From contig CABIXV010000006.1 in NCBI GenBank assembly GCA_902362775.1, positions 1 to 64,000 of the forward strand: DNA of 64,000 bases, read 5' to 3'. Positions 15,623 through 25,688 of the stretch are shown here, in pieces. Made by a program: the position numbers and the translations under genes. Within the stretch, counting starts at the first letter, position 1. Each line of letters opens with the position of its first letter. Source of the stretch: Clostridiales bacterium (GTDB lineage Bacteria; Bacillota; Clostridia; Oscillospirales; Oscillospiraceae). The notes beneath the pieces were generated by a model. That model made no database searches. It saw nothing but the letters and a program-made list of their open reading frames with translations, and was not told where the DNA came from.

Positions 15623-16687
15623 TCACAGCTTCATGATCCAGTTGTGGGGATCGGCCAGGCGGCCCCACTGGATGCCGGTCAAATTGTCGTACAGCTTCTG
15701 GGTCAGCTCACCGATCTGATTGCCGCTGATAGTGACCTTCTTGCCCTCCATGGCCAGCTCGCCGATAGGGGAGACCACGGCGGCGGTGCCGGTGCCCCAG
15801 GCTTCCTCCAGAGTGCCATCCTCGGCGGCCTGGAACAGTTCCTCATAGGAGATGCGGCGCTCCTCCACCTCGTAGCCCCAGTCCTTCAGCAGCTGGATGC
15901 AGGAGCGACGGGTGATGCCGTCCAGCACGGAGCCGTTCAGGTCGGGGGTGAGGATCTTGCCGTTCACCTTGAACATGACGTTCATAGCGCCCACTTCCTC
16001 GATGTACTTGCGGTGGACGCCGTCCAGCCACAGCACCTGGCTGTAGCCCTGCTTCTCGGCCCGGTCGCCGGCCCGGAGAGACGCGGCGTAGTTGCCGCCG
16101 GTCTTGGCCATGCCGGTGCCGCCCTTGACGGCGCGGACGTCCTCGCTCTCCACATAGATCTTGACAGGAGCCAGCCCCTCAGGGTAGTAGGCGCCCACCG
16201 GGCAGACGATAACGATGTACTGGACATGGTGGGAACTGTGGACCCCCAGGGCGGGATCCGTACCGATCATGAAGGGCCGGATATACAGGGAGGTGCCCTC
16301 TTCGTGGGGGACCCAGTCCCGCTCCAGTTTGACCAGCTCCGTGATGCCGGCCAGGGCCAGTTCCTCAGGAATCTGAGGAAGGCACAGACGCTCGGCGGAC
16401 TTGTTCATCCGGGCAATGTTGTCCAGGGGCCGGAACAGCTGGATAGTGCCGTCGGCGGTGCGGTAAGCCTTCAGGCCCTCGAAGATCTCCTCCGCATAGT
16501 GCAGGACCTTGGCGGCGGGGTCAATCTGCAGGGGGCCGTAAGGAACGATGCGGGGATCGTGCCAGCCCTGGCCCTCGTCATAGTCCACAATAAACATATG
16601 GTCCGTCATGCTCTTGCCGAACACCAGGGTGGAGGAAGCGGGCTTTTCCTTCAGCACCGAGGCGCGGGTAATTTTGATATCTACCAT
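15623..16687 (-). CDS. ilvE: Branched-chain amino acid aminotransferase
   Basis: A PLP fold type IV transaminase interconverting Leu, Ile and Val with their 2-oxo acids. At 354 aa it belongs to the longer BCAT type II group. Recognisable blocks are HYAEEIFEGLKAYR, SLYIRPFMIGTD, and LWLDGVHRKYIEEVGAMNVM with the PLP lysine in RKYIEE. GTGTAAVVSPIGEL forms the phosphate-binding end. ATG 16687 follows TAGGAGGG. It is transcribed alone. In an amino-acid fermenter it can run in the catabolic direction as well. Confidence 0.95.
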   Translation of the reverse strand: MVDIKITRASVLKEKPASSTLVFGKSMTDHMFIVDYDEGQGWHDPRIVPYGPLQIDPAAKVLHYAEEIFEGLKAYRTADGTIQLFRPLDNIARMNKSAERLCLPQIPEELALAGITELVKLERDWVPHEEGTSLYIRPFMIGTDPALGVHSSHHVQYIVIVCPVGAYYPEGLAPVKIYVESEDVRAVKGGTGMAKTGGNYAASLRAGDRAEKQGYSQVLWLDGVHRKYIEEVGAMNVMFKVNGKILTPDLNGSVLDGITRRSCIQLLKDWGYEVEERRISYEELFQAAEDGTLEEAWGTGTAAVVSPIGELAMEGKKVTISGNQIGELTQKLYDNLTGIQWGRLADPHNWIMKL

Positions 16688-16725
16688 TGGTGTATCCCTC
16701 CTAAGCTTTTGTTGATGTGCTTTTT

Positions 16726-16754
16726 ATTATAACAGTCTTTTCCTTTTGGCGCAA
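16726..16754 (-). promoter_or_regulatory. Promoter of ilvE
   Basis: On the reverse strand a perfect TATAAT (16726-16731) follows a weak -35 TTGCGC (16749-16754) at 17 bases. No T-box or leader peptide was seen in the 38-base leader. Confidence 0.6.
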
Positions 16755-16800
16755 CAAAAATATCGTTCGGACGGTTCTGATGGACAGCCCCCTTTTGCTC

Positions 16801-16829
16801 TTGTTTTCCCGCCGTTTATTTGCTATAAT
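16801..16829 (+). promoter_or_regulatory. Promoter of the gdpP-rplI-dnaB cluster
   Basis: TTGTTT (16801-16806), 17-base spacer and extended -10 TGCTATAAT (TATAAT 16824-16829). The leader of about 90 nt contains a GC-rich hairpin (around 16872-16906) before GGGAGGAGG. Confidence 0.75.
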
Positions 16830-16927
16830 AAAATATCTTTGTTTACCTCGTTTTGGAGTGATCTCGTCTTGATCGCCCCGCCTCTGCGTGACGCTGGCGG
16901 GGCATTTCCTGGGAGGAGGAATCTCTT

Positions 16928-18916
16928 TTGAACCGTAAGATCGCCCAGCTGTTTCAGCCCAGGCTGCAGCTCTACTTCGTCTGTCTGATCGTCTTCGCCC
17001 TGCTGTCCGCCCTCTATTCCGTCCCCCTGGCGGTGACAGAGCTGGTCATTGTCCTGGGCCTTGGCCTGTATAACCGGGAAAACAGCCGCCGCCGGCGTCG
17101 GGAGATTGGAAAATATCTGGACAGTGTCACCGGTACGGTGGATACCGCCACCAAGGACACCATGGTCAACTCTCCCCTGCCCATGATTATTTTCCGGCCG
17201 GAGAGCGACGATATTATCTGGACCAACGACCGCTTTCTCCAGCTCACCGGCCAGGGACAGCGGGAGCATATGTTTGATGCCAAGCTGGCCTCCCTAATCC
17301 CCGGCTTTGACACTCGGTGGCTCATGGAGGGCAAGAGTGAATGCCCCACTGAAGTGGAGTACGGCGGACGGCGCTTCTGGGTCTTTGGCCACCTGGTCCG
17401 CACCGGCGGCCGGGGGGGCGGCTTTCTAGCCACCACCTATTGGGTGGATATCACCGAGTTCTGCCTGATACGGGACAAATTCAACGCCTCCCGGCCGGTG
17501 GCGGCCGTTCTGCTCATCGACAATTACGAGGACCTGATGAAGAACCTGACGGAGAATGAGCGATCCAGCATCCTGGCCGAGATCGACAACCGGCTGGATG
17601 AATGGGTGGCCCAGACCGGAGGCCTGCTCCGCCGCTACCAGCGGGAGCGGTACCTGTTTCTCTTTGAGGAGCAGTACCTGGACCAATTTGTGGAGCGGAA
17701 ATTTGATGTGCTGGACACCGTCCATCAGGTGGTCAATCCCAGCGGTATCAACGCCTCCCTGTCCATCGGTATCGGCAAGGACGGGGACTCCTACAAGGAA
17801 CTCATGTCCTTCGCCAATCTATCCATCGACATGGCCCTGTCCCGCGGAGGCGACCAGGCAGTCATCCGCAACAAGTTTACCTTCGAGTTCTATGGTGGCC
17901 GCTCCAAGGAGACGGAGAAGCGGACCAAGGTAAAGAGCCGGGTCATGGCCAACGCCCTGTCCTCTCTGATCTCTGACTCCTCCCAGGTGTTCATCATGGG
18001 CCACAAATTCCCGGATAACGACGCTGTGGGCGCCGCCGCCGGCGTGTGTGCCCTGTGCCGGAAAAACGGGACCCCTGCCCATATCATCCGGGATCCGGGG
18101 TCTCCCCCCGCCCAGGAGCTCATTGATCGGCTGTCCACCCTGCCGGAGTACCAGGACTGCTTCCTAGCCCCACAGGATGCCCTGCTCATCGCCGATACCC
18201 GGTCCCTGGCTGTTGTGGTGGACACTAATCGACCCGAGCAGGTCCAGGCGGAGGAGCTGCTCCAGTCCTGCAATCGGGTGGCGGTCATCGACCACCACCG
18301 CCGGGCCGCCACCTATATCGAGGGGGCCGCGCTCAACTACCACGAGCCTTACGCCTCCTCCGCCTCTGAACTTGTCACGGAGCTGCTCCAGTACATTATG
18401 GAGCCCAACCAGCTTCTCCGGGCCGAGGCGGAGGCCCTGCTGGCGGGCATCGTGCTGGACACCAAGAACTTTACCATGCGCACTGGCGGACGCACCTTTG
18501 AGGCGGCGGCCTTCCTTCGCCGCTCCGGAGCCGACACCGCCGAGGTGAAAAAGCTCTTTCAGAACGACCTGGCGGGAACCATCGCCAAGTACTCCATCAT
18601 CCAGAACGCCCGGCTGTATCGGGACCATATCGCCGTCGCCGTCTCCTCCGCCCCTGTGAACCGGGTGGTGGCGGCCCAGGCGGCGGACGAGCTGCTGAAT
18701 ATCATCGGCATCGACACCTCCTTTGTGCTCTCCAAGGATGGGGAGCAGGTGAACATCTCGGGCCGCTCTATGGGAGAAACCAATGTCCAGGTCATTCTGG
18801 AACAACTGGGTGGGGGCGGAAACGCCGCCGCCGCGGGCGGCCAGGTCACCGGCAAATCCCTGGAGGAGGTGGCGGCCGAGCTGGCCCATGCCATTGACCG
18901 GTATCTGGACTCGTAA
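16928..18916 (+). CDS. gdpP: Cyclic-di-AMP phosphodiesterase
   Basis: GdpP degrades c-di-AMP to pApA. The 662-aa protein has two N-terminal membrane segments (about 16-32 and 33-49), a PAS-like domain (about 80-170), a degenerate GGDEF domain (about 185-310) without an intact GGDEF motif, and a DHH/DHHA1 catalytic half. The last contains GHKFPDNDAVG (about 356), a DTNR block and VIDHHRR (about 451). The start is TTG at 16928, eight bases after GGGAGGAGG. It begins the cluster gdpP-rplI-dnaB, an order conserved in Firmicutes. Confidence 0.95.
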   Translation: MNRKIAQLFQPRLQLYFVCLIVFALLSALYSVPLAVTELVIVLGLGLYNRENSRRRRREIGKYLDSVTGTVDTATKDTMVNSPLPMIIFRPESDDIIWTNDRFLQLTGQGQREHMFDAKLASLIPGFDTRWLMEGKSECPTEVEYGGRRFWVFGHLVRTGGRGGGFLATTYWVDITEFCLIRDKFNASRPVAAVLLIDNYEDLMKNLTENERSSILAEIDNRLDEWVAQTGGLLRRYQRERYLFLFEEQYLDQFVERKFDVLDTVHQVVNPSGINASLSIGIGKDGDSYKELMSFANLSIDMALSRGGDQAVIRNKFTFEFYGGRSKETEKRTKVKSRVMANALSSLISDSSQVFIMGHKFPDNDAVGAAAGVCALCRKNGTPAHIIRDPGSPPAQELIDRLSTLPEYQDCFLAPQDALLIADTRSLAVVVDTNRPEQVQAEELLQSCNRVAVIDHHRRAATYIEGAALNYHEPYASSASELVTELLQYIMEPNQLLRAEAEALLAGIVLDTKNFTMRTGGRTFEAAAFLRRSGADTAEVKKLFQNDLAGTIAKYSIIQNARLYRDHIAVAVSSAPVNRVVAAQAADELLNIIGIDTSFVLSKDGEQVNISGRSMGETNVQVILEQLGGGGNAAAAGGQVTGKSLEEVAAELAHAIDRYLDS

Positions 18917-18967
18917 ACAACCACTCCCGCCCCACTGGGGCGGACTCACAGAAAGGATATGAACCGT

Positions 18968-19414
18968 ATGAAAGTTATTCTTCAGCAGGACGTGAAGGGC
19001 CAAGGCAAGAAGGGCCAGCTAGTGGATGTGTCCGACGGCTACGCGCGCAATTTTCTGCTCCCCAAAAAGCTGGCGGTCATCGCCACCGCCGAAAATCTGA
19101 ACACCATGAAGCAGCAGGAGAAGGCTAGGAAGGCCCAGGAGGCCGCTGAAAAGGCGGAGGCCGAGGCCACGGCTAAAAAGCTGGAGGGGCTGACTGTCAA
19201 AATCGCCGCCAAGGCCGGCGAGGGCGGACGGCTCTTCGGCGCCGTCACCGCCAAGGAGGTCTCCGAGGCCCTGGCAGACCAGCATGGCATCACCATTGCC
19301 AAGGCCAAGCTGGTTCTGGACGAGCCCATCAAGGCATGCGGCGGCTATCAGATTCGGGCCAAGCTGGGCTATGAGGTCAACGGCACGGTCAATGTGGCAG
19401 TCAGTGAGGCGTAA
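18968..19414 (+). CDS. rplI: 50S ribosomal protein L9
   Basis: The 148-aa protein has the canonical L9 start MKVILQQDVKGQGKKGQ with GYARNFLLPKKLA in the N-terminal rRNA-binding domain, a long Ala/Lys/Glu connecting helix (about 40-75) and the C-terminal domain. ATG 18968 is ten bases after GAAAGGA; ATG 18959 is too close to it. It lies between gdpP and dnaB, as in Bacillus. Confidence 0.97.
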   Translation: MKVILQQDVKGQGKKGQLVDVSDGYARNFLLPKKLAVIATAENLNTMKQQEKARKAQEAAEKAEAEATAKKLEGLTVKIAAKAGEGGRLFGAVTAKEVSEALADQHGITIAKAKLVLDEPIKACGGYQIRAKLGYEVNGTVNVAVSEA

Positions 19415-19619
19415 CCCCCTTTTCCCCTCCCCTCTGTGGCTGTGGCCACAGCGCGACAGTGGTCGGAGGACAGGGTCAATCTAAAATTTTTCCTGCGCCG
19501 GTCGATGAAAGGGCCGGCCAGAGGTCTGTAAAAGGAGATTTTCAAGGGCCTTGGCTCTTACGCGGCGGGATGTCCAACTCCCGCCCATAGACTGTCCCAA
19601 TGAAAGGTGGTGGAGTCCT

Positions 19620-20972
19620 TTGGCTCTGGATGACAACGAGCTTCTGATGAAGCAGCTGCCCCACTCGGTGGAGGCGGAGCAGGCTGTGCTGGGCTCTATC
19701 CTGTTTGATCCCCAGTGCGTGCCTGAGGTCATCGACAAGCTGCGGCCCGATGACTTCTACCTCCGTCAGAACCGTGAAATTTACGAGACCATCTACTCCA
19801 TGTTCAACTACTCCCTCACCATTGATCCGGTGACGGTGCTGGAGAACATGAAGCAGCACGGCTACTATACCGACCAGTCCCGGAGCTATCTGCTTCAGCT
19901 CATCGACATCACTCCCACGGCGGCCAATGTCAAAGAGTACATCGATATCATCAAGGATAAGACGCTGCTCCGCAGGGTGGCCGAAACCGCAGGCGACCTG
20001 ACGGAGATGATCCACCAGGGCACTGACACTGGGCAGGATATCCTGGAGGCGGCGGAACAACGTATCTACGCCATCCGCCAGGGCCGCTCCTCCCGTGGGC
20101 TCACCCCCATCTCCGACGTGCTGTTCGATGTCTACGACCGGTTAAGCGAGTTAGCCGCCAGCGACAGCGCCGTTCCCGGCCTGTCCACCGGTTTGAAGGA
20201 TTTGGACCGAGCCATCTCCGGCCTGAACAAATCCGACCTCATCCTGTTGGCCGCCCGGCCCGGCATGGGCAAGACCTCCATGGCCCTGAATATTCTGCTG
20301 GACGCGGGCAAAAAATCGGGAAAAAAAGTGGCCTTCTTCTCCCTTGAAATGAGCCGGGAACAGCTGGCCCTCCGCCTCATCGCCAGCGAGTGCTTTATCG
20401 ACAACAAGAAGCTGGTCACCGGGAAGCTTACAGAGGAGGACTGGGAGAGCGTGGCAGCCGCCGCTGACTCCCTCAGCCGGTCCACCATTCTGATTGACGA
20501 CGACTCCACTGTCACCGTGGCCGATATCAATGCCAAGTGCCGTCGGGTGGAGGACCTGGGCCTGGTGGTCATCGACTACCTTCAATTGATGCAGTCCGCC
20601 GGAGGCAAGAGCCGTTCTGGGGACAACCGGCAGCAGATCGTGTCCGACATCTCCCGCTCCTTAAAGATCATGGCCAAGGAGCTGAATGTGCCCGTCCTGT
20701 GCCTGTCCCAGCTCTCCCGCGCCAACGAGGGCCGCACCGACAAGCGGCCCATGCTGTCCGACCTCCGGGAATCGGGCGCCATCGAGCAGGACGCTGACAT
20801 CGTACTGTTCCTCTACCGGGACGGCTACTACAACAAGGACTCAGAAAATCCCAATGAGGCCGAGTGCATCATCGCCAAGAACCGCCACGGGGAGACGGGC
20901 ACCGTCTATCTCCAGTGGCAGCCCCAGTTCACTACTTTCAGCGACATGGAGTGGCAGCACTCAGAATATTGA
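19620..20972 (+). CDS. dnaB: Replicative DNA helicase
   Basis: The hexameric replication fork helicase. The protein (450 aa from TTG 19620) has the DnaB N-terminal domain starting LPHSVEAEQAVLGSIL and the RecA-like core with Walker A LAARPGMGKTSMAL. FSLEMSREQLALR, VVIDYLQLM (Walker B) and the LCLSQLSRANEGR / LSDLRESGAIEQDADIV segments follow. The frame stays open to ATG 19551, but AAAGGTGG sits just before TTG 19620, giving a normal length. The 205 bases after rplI hold only short GC-rich inverted repeats. Confidence 0.95.
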   Translation: MALDDNELLMKQLPHSVEAEQAVLGSILFDPQCVPEVIDKLRPDDFYLRQNREIYETIYSMFNYSLTIDPVTVLENMKQHGYYTDQSRSYLLQLIDITPTAANVKEYIDIIKDKTLLRRVAETAGDLTEMIHQGTDTGQDILEAAEQRIYAIRQGRSSRGLTPISDVLFDVYDRLSELAASDSAVPGLSTGLKDLDRAISGLNKSDLILLAARPGMGKTSMALNILLDAGKKSGKKVAFFSLEMSREQLALRLIASECFIDNKKLVTGKLTEEDWESVAAAADSLSRSTILIDDDSTVTVADINAKCRRVEDLGLVVIDYLQLMQSAGGKSRSGDNRQQIVSDISRSLKIMAKELNVPVLCLSQLSRANEGRTDKRPMLSDLRESGAIEQDADIVLFLYRDGYYNKDSENPNEAECIIAKNRHGETGTVYLQWQPQFTTFSDMEWQHSEY

Positions 20973-20997
20973 GCCGCCGCCAGGAGGATCAGCTTTG

Positions 20998-22398
20998 ATG
21001 GAGTCCATGGAAAAATTCATTGCCCACCTGGGCCTGATCCCCCCCGGCAGCCATGTGCTGTGCGCGGTCTCCGGCGGGGCCGACTCCGTCTGCCTGCTTC
21101 ACGCCCTGTATCATCTTCGGGCGGAGCTGGACTTCACCCTGTCCGCCGCCCACTTTGACCACCAGCTTCGGGGGGAGGAGTCCCGCCGGGACGCCGCTTT
21201 CGTGGCCCAGTTCGTAGCCCTCTGCTGCGGTCCTCAGCGCCTGCCCGACGGCTCTCAGCTCCCCGCTGTCCCCCTGTTTTCCGGCTCCGGCGACGTGTCT
21301 GCCCAGGCCGCACAAATGGGAATTGGGACGGAGGAGGCCGCCCGTCAGATGCGTTACGCCTTTCTCCACCGGGCCGCTCAACAGGCAGGCGCCACCCTGA
21401 TCGCTACCGCCCACACCGCCGACGACAACGGGGAGACCATCCTGTTTCACCTGGCCAGGGGCACCGGGCTTCGGGGACTGGGCGGCATCCCACCGGCACG
21501 GGACGGCGTGATCCGCCCCCTGCTCACCACCACCCGGCGGCAGGTGGAAAACTATCTGGCCTACTACGGCCTGCCCCATGTGGAGGACTCCTCCAACCAG
21601 GATGACAGTTATAGCCGCAACCGAATCCGGCACCAGATAATGCCTGTGCTGGAGGGGCTGTTCCCCAATTTTGCCGCTCGGCTGGCGGACAACGCCGCCC
21701 TTCTTCGGGCGGATGAGGACTATCTCACCTCCCTGGCCCGGGACCAGGCCGGTCAGGCCCAACAGAGTGGGGACTGCCTGTCCATCCCTGTACAGACACT
21801 GTTAGACCTGCCGGATCCCGTGGCCGCCCGGACTATTAGAGTCCTGTTGGGCCAGCTCAACGGGGGCGACCAGGACTGTGGGGCTGTCCATCTCCACGCC
21901 CTGTTGGACCTGTGCCGTTCGCCCCGCCCCTCCGCCCGGCTGGACCTGCCCTGGGGCCTTACCGCACGGAGGGAGTATGGATTGCTGGTCCTCGCCCGTC
22001 GGAGCAGCCCTCCGCCGATGGAGCCAATCCATCTGCCCCTTCCCGGCGAGATCCGGGTCGGGGACTGGCAGGTGGTCTGTGGGGCGGAGCGGTATATCGG
22101 CCAGCCCCAGGGTCCCCTGGAGTTCTATTTAAGCCAGGAGGCTGTGTCCTCCCTTACTGTCCGCCCCCGCCAGACAGGGGACCGGCTGACTCTCCTGGGG
22201 CGGCCGGGCAAATCCATCAAAAAATGGTTTGTGGACGAAAAGGTGCCCCGGCACCTTCGGAACCAGGTGCCGGTCTTTGCCCAGAACGGGGTTGTAGCCG
22301 CCGTGGCCGGGCTCGGTCCTGATGCCGCCTGCCTTCCCCAGCCGGGTGAAAGGTCATGGCACATCTCCCTGACCCGGCTGCGCCGTCCGGAGGAATAA
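20998..22398 (+). CDS. tilS: tRNA(Ile)-lysidine synthase
   Basis: TilS modifies C34 of the CAU-anticodon isoleucine tRNA with lysine and ATP. The 466-aa protein has the PP-loop SGGADSVCLLHAL near residue 25, the segment AAHFDHQLRGEESRRDA, ATAHTADDNGETILF, and the NRIRHQIMPVLE block. C-terminal TilS domains end with KKWFVDEKVPRHLRN. ATG 20998 follows CAGGAGGA. TilS-hpt-ftsH is the classical Bacillus order. Confidence 0.95.
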   Translation: MESMEKFIAHLGLIPPGSHVLCAVSGGADSVCLLHALYHLRAELDFTLSAAHFDHQLRGEESRRDAAFVAQFVALCCGPQRLPDGSQLPAVPLFSGSGDVSAQAAQMGIGTEEAARQMRYAFLHRAAQQAGATLIATAHTADDNGETILFHLARGTGLRGLGGIPPARDGVIRPLLTTTRRQVENYLAYYGLPHVEDSSNQDDSYSRNRIRHQIMPVLEGLFPNFAARLADNAALLRADEDYLTSLARDQAGQAQQSGDCLSIPVQTLLDLPDPVAARTIRVLLGQLNGGDQDCGAVHLHALLDLCRSPRPSARLDLPWGLTARREYGLLVLARRSSPPPMEPIHLPLPGEIRVGDWQVVCGAERYIGQPQGPLEFYLSQEAVSSLTVRPRQTGDRLTLLGRPGKSIKKWFVDEKVPRHLRNQVPVFAQNGVVAAVAGLGPDAACLPQPGERSWHISLTRLRRPEE

Positions 22399-22420
22399 AC
22401 TGGAAAGGAAGAATTACCTT

Positions 22421-22963
22421 ATGCTAGAGAAAGATATCCAGGAAGTTTTGTTCAGCGAGGAGCAGCTGAAAACTCGGGTCAACGAGATCGCCCAGGAAAT
22501 CGAGCGGGACTACGCTGGCAAGGAGATCATGCTCATCAGTGTGCTCCGAGGCTCCTTTATTTTTATGGCTGACCTATGCCGGGCCATCGATTTGGACTGC
22601 ACCCTGGACTTCATGTCCGTTTCCTCCTACGGCAAGGGTACCTCCTCCAGCGGACAGGTGCAGATTACCAAGGACCTGTCTGAAGACATCTCCGGCCGCC
22701 ACATCATTGTAGTGGAGGATATTCTGGACAGCGGCAACACCTTAAGCTACCTGCTAAAAATATTGGAACATCGGCATCCCGCCTCCATTCGTCTATGCAC
22801 CCTGCTGGATAAACCAGATCGCCGGGTAAAGCCTGTGGAGGTCCACTACTCCGGTTTCACCATCCCAGATGCCTTTGTGGTGGGCTATGGGCTGGATTAT
22901 GCGGAAAAATACCGCAATCTGCCTTATATCGGCATTCTGAAACCGGAGGTATATGGTGGATAG
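22421..22963 (+). CDS. hpt: Hypoxanthine phosphoribosyltransferase
   Basis: A purine salvage enzyme joining hypoxanthine or guanine to PRPP. The 180-aa protein contains the PRPP-binding signature [17 protein letters not shown] (about 103-119), the flexible loop [13 protein letters not shown], and the base-specificity end [20 protein letters not shown]. It starts 22 bases after tilS behind GGAAAGGAAG and precedes ftsH. Confidence 0.97.
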   Translation: MLEKDIQEVLFSEEQLKTRVNEIAQEIERDYAGKEIMLISVLRGSFIFMADLCRAIDLDCTLDFMSVSSYGKGTSSSGQVQITKDLSEDISGRHIIVVEDILDSGNTLSYLLKILEHRHPASIRLCTLLDKPDRRVKPVEVHYSGFTIPDAFVVGYGLDYAEKYRNLPYIGILKPEVYGG

Positions 22964-23055
22964 CCCCCTGTTCCCCCACCTCCGCGCAGCCAAGGGGAGT
23001 GTTTTGGCGGACCCTCCCTGTGGATCTCTGCCGCCGGAAAGGACATGATCCCATT

Positions 23056-24909
23056 ATGAAACGAATGAGCTCCCGCGACCTGACCCTCTATCTGCTGGTC
23101 ATCCTGTTGATGGTCTTCGCTGTCACCAGCCTTCAGCAGATGAACCGGACGGAGGCCCCTACCTACAGTCAGATCCGGTCCTACTTCCTCCAGGAGCAGG
23201 TCCAGTCCTTCACCCTGAAGGACAACACCCTGCGCCTGACGCTTCGAGGCGAGGGTGACCAGACCACCACGGTCACCTATGAGATGTCCGACCAGGCCCT
23301 CACCTACTTCTATATGGATATGCGTGAGCTCATTGACGACCAACTGGCCGCCGGCATCCTGGAGAGCTATGACTATCCCCCTGGACTGGCCAACTCCTGG
23401 TGGTACAACTGGCTGCCCTCCCTCATCGTCCTGCTCTCTGTGGGCTTTCTGCTGTTTGTCCTCTACCGTCAGCGGATGGCCAGCATGGGGGGCGGAGGAG
23501 GCGCACCTGGCGCCTCCCGCTTTGGCCATGCCCGGACCAAGACTTTGTCGGACCAGGGGAAGAAGGTCACCTTTGACGACGTGGCCGGGGCCGAGGAGGA
23601 GAAGGAGGAGCTCCAGGAGATTGTGGAGTTCCTCCGTGACCCCCAGAAATTCACCGCCCTGGGGGCCCGCATCCCCAAGGGCGTACTGCTGGTGGGCCCT
23701 CCGGGCACCGGCAAGACTTTGATCGCCAAAGCTGTGGCCGGCGAGGCGGGAGTCCACTTCCTGTCCATCTCCGGCTCCGACTTTGTGGAGCTGTATGTGG
23801 GTGTGGGCGCCAGCCGGGTCCGGGACCTGTTCGATCAGGCAAAGAAAGACGCCCCCGCCATCGTCTTTATTGATGAGATCGACGCTGTGGGCCGCCAGCG
23901 CGGCGCCGGCCTGGGGGGCGGCCACGACGAACGGGAGCAGACCTTGAACCAGCTGCTTGTGGAAATGGACGGCTTTGGCTCTAACGAGGGGGTCATCGTC
24001 ATGGCGGCCACCAACCGCCAGGATATCCTGGACCCCGCCCTCCTCCGCCCCGGCCGGTTCGACCGGCAGATCTATGTGGGTCTGCCTGATATCAAGGGCA
24101 GGGAGGAGATCCTGAAGGTCCACGCCAAGAAGAAGCCCTTGGCAGAGGACGTATCTCTCAACCAGATTGCCCGGTCCACCGCCGGTTTTACTGGCGCCGA
24201 CCTGGAAAACCTGCTCAACGAGGCGGCGCTGCTGGCCGCTCGGGAGGACAAGCGGTTCATCACCATGTCCGACCTCCATGAGGCCATGCTGAAGGTCATC
24301 GCCGGACCCGAAAAGAAGAGCCGGGTGGTCACGGAGCACGCCCGGAAGCTCACCGCCTATCACGAGGCGGGCCACGCGGTGGTCATTCATGACCTGGACA
24401 GCCAGGACCCAGTCCATCAAATCACCATCGTCCCCCGTGGTCCCGCCGGCGGCATGACCATCTCCCTGCCTAGCGAGGACAAGGCCTATCTGTCCCGCCG
24501 TGAGCTGGAGGAGCGCATCGCCGTCTGCCTGGGCGGCCGGGTGGCCGAGCAGTTGGTGCTGGGAGATATCTCCACCGGCGCCTCCAGCGACATCCAGAAA
24601 GCCTCCCAGACCGCCCGGGCCATGGTCACCAAGTACGGCATGAGCGACAAGCTGGGGACCATCGCCTATGGCAACGAGAGTGACGAGATCTTTATCGGTC
24701 GCTCTATGGCCCAGGCCCGCACCTACTCGGAGGAGGTGGCCGGTCAGATCGACCAGGAGGTCAAAGCCATTGTGGACCGGGCCTACACCCGGTGCGAGGA
24801 TATCCTCACCCGGCGCCGGAAGGAACTGGACACGATTGCCCAGTACCTGCTGGAGCACGAGACCATGGACGGACAGGAGTTCGCTAAAGTCTTTGAAGCG
24901 CAGGCATGA
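23056..24909 (+). CDS. ftsH: ATP-dependent zinc metalloprotease FtsH
   Basis: A membrane-anchored AAA protease for quality control of membrane and regulatory proteins. The 617-aa protein has membrane segments at about 9-27 and 115-135. The AAA domain carries Walker A GPPGTGKT (about 213-220), [13 protein letters not shown] and the second region of homology [18 protein letters not shown]. The zinc protease site is HEAGH (about 435). ATG 23056 was chosen over upstream codons because the first membrane segment starts directly after it. It ends the gdpP-ftsH block. Confidence 0.97.
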   Translation: MKRMSSRDLTLYLLVILLMVFAVTSLQQMNRTEAPTYSQIRSYFLQEQVQSFTLKDNTLRLTLRGEGDQTTTVTYEMSDQALTYFYMDMRELIDDQLAAGILESYDYPPGLANSWWYNWLPSLIVLLSVGFLLFVLYRQRMASMGGGGGAPGASRFGHARTKTLSDQGKKVTFDDVAGAEEEKEELQEIVEFLRDPQKFTALGARIPKGVLLVGPPGTGKTLIAKAVAGEAGVHFLSISGSDFVELYVGVGASRVRDLFDQAKKDAPAIVFIDEIDAVGRQRGAGLGGGHDEREQTLNQLLVEMDGFGSNEGVIVMAATNRQDILDPALLRPGRFDRQIYVGLPDIKGREEILKVHAKKKPLAEDVSLNQIARSTAGFTGADLENLLNEAALLAAREDKRFITMSDLHEAMLKVIAGPEKKSRVVTEHARKLTAYHEAGHAVVIHDLDSQDPVHQITIVPRGPAGGMTISLPSEDKAYLSRRELEERIAVCLGGRVAEQLVLGDISTGASSDIQKASQTARAMVTKYGMSDKLGTIAYGNESDEIFIGRSMAQARTYSEEVAGQIDQEVKAIVDRAYTRCEDILTRRRKELDTIAQYLLEHETMDGQEFAKVFEAQA

Positions 24910-24914
24910 AAAAG

Positions 24915-24951
24915 AAGGCCGCCCCGCGCTATGAACGGGGCGGCCTTTTCT
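24915..24951 (+). terminator. Terminator of ftsH
   Basis: AAGGCCGCCCCG (24915-24926) pairs perfectly with 24936-24947, followed by TTCTC after the final TT of the stem. Confidence 0.85.
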
Positions 24952-24969
24952 CATCCAATATCGCTTGCG

Positions 24970-25000
24970 AAAAGGGAGCGGGTCCACATGGCCCGCTCCC
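24970..25000 (-). terminator. Terminator of the symporter-aminotransferase-RraA operon
   Basis: GGGAGCGGG (24974-24982) pairs with CCCGCTCCC (24992-25000). The reverse-strand RNA continues with UUUU (24970-24973). Confidence 0.8.
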
Positions 25001-25010
25001 TTTCTTATGC

Positions 25011-25688
25011 TCAAATCATGTCGCAGCCGATCTCGTTCAGCTTCTCATCCACCCATGGGCGGATGTAGGTGCCCTTGGTCAAAATATCCTCCATGATTTT
25101 GGCCTCCTTCTCCATGGTGGCGCGGGTCTTTTCCAGCACCTCCTGGGCCTGCTCAGGCGGAATGACGATCAGGCCGTCCTGGTCCCCCACTAGAATGTCG
25201 CCGGGGCGGACCACCCGGCCGCCGATGACCACTGGGACATTGATCTCACCAGGCCCATTTTTATAGGGGCCGTTGGGGGTAGTGCTTTTGGCGTAGATGG
25301 GCATATCCATCTCACACAGAGCCTCCTGGTCCCGGATGGCTCCATCCACCACCAGGCCGGCTACCCCCCGCACCTTGCAGTAGGTGGCCATCAGTTCGCC
25401 AAAGATAGACCGGTCATCAAAGCCGCCAGCGTCGATAACAATGACGTCGCCCGGCTTGGCCAGATCCATGGCCTTGTGGAACATCAGGTTATCCCCCTGG
25501 GGCACCTTGATGGTAAAGGCAACCCCTACCAGGGGAACCTTGTTCAGCGGCCGGATGCTCTGATGGACAGCGGCAGTGCGGCCCATGTTGTCGTCAATGT
25601 TGGCCACCGGCATTCCCCGGAAGGCCTCTACCAGCTTCGGATCAGGGCGGACAAAATCCGTCACTACTTTACAGCCAATGTTGCTCAT
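25011..25688 (-). CDS. RraA-like aldolase / decarboxylase
   Basis: The 225-aa protein belongs to the RraA / HMG-CHA aldolase family, whose members cleave 4-hydroxy-4-methyl-2-oxoglutarate or 4-carboxy-4-hydroxy-2-oxoadipate to pyruvate and often decarboxylate oxaloacetate. The conserved metal/substrate site GLVVDGAIRDQEAL (about 109-122, with the R-D pair) is present, so an enzyme is more likely than the RNase E regulator RraA. Its ATG at 25688 overlaps the aminotransferase stop (ATGA), so the two are translationally coupled. With an aminotransferase and a carboxylate symporter upstream, a 2-oxo acid such as oxaloacetate is a reasonable substrate. Confidence 0.82.
   Translation of the reverse strand: MSNIGCKVVTDFVRPDPKLVEAFRGMPVANIDDNMGRTAAVHQSIRPLNKVPLVGVAFTIKVPQGDNLMFHKAMDLAKPGDVIVIDAGGFDDRSIFGELMATYCKVRGVAGLVVDGAIRDQEALCEMDMPIYAKSTTPNGPYKNGPGEINVPVVIGGRVVRPGDILVGDQDGLIVIPPEQAQEVLEKTRATMEKEAKIMEDILTKGTYIRPWVDEKLNEIGCDMI

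Noticed and set aside
22924..25014. 696-aa reverse-strand open frame across ftsH
   Set aside because: It is antisense to a complete FtsH with all motifs. GC-rich codon bias leaves the opposite strand open; no ribosome site or known domain is visible.
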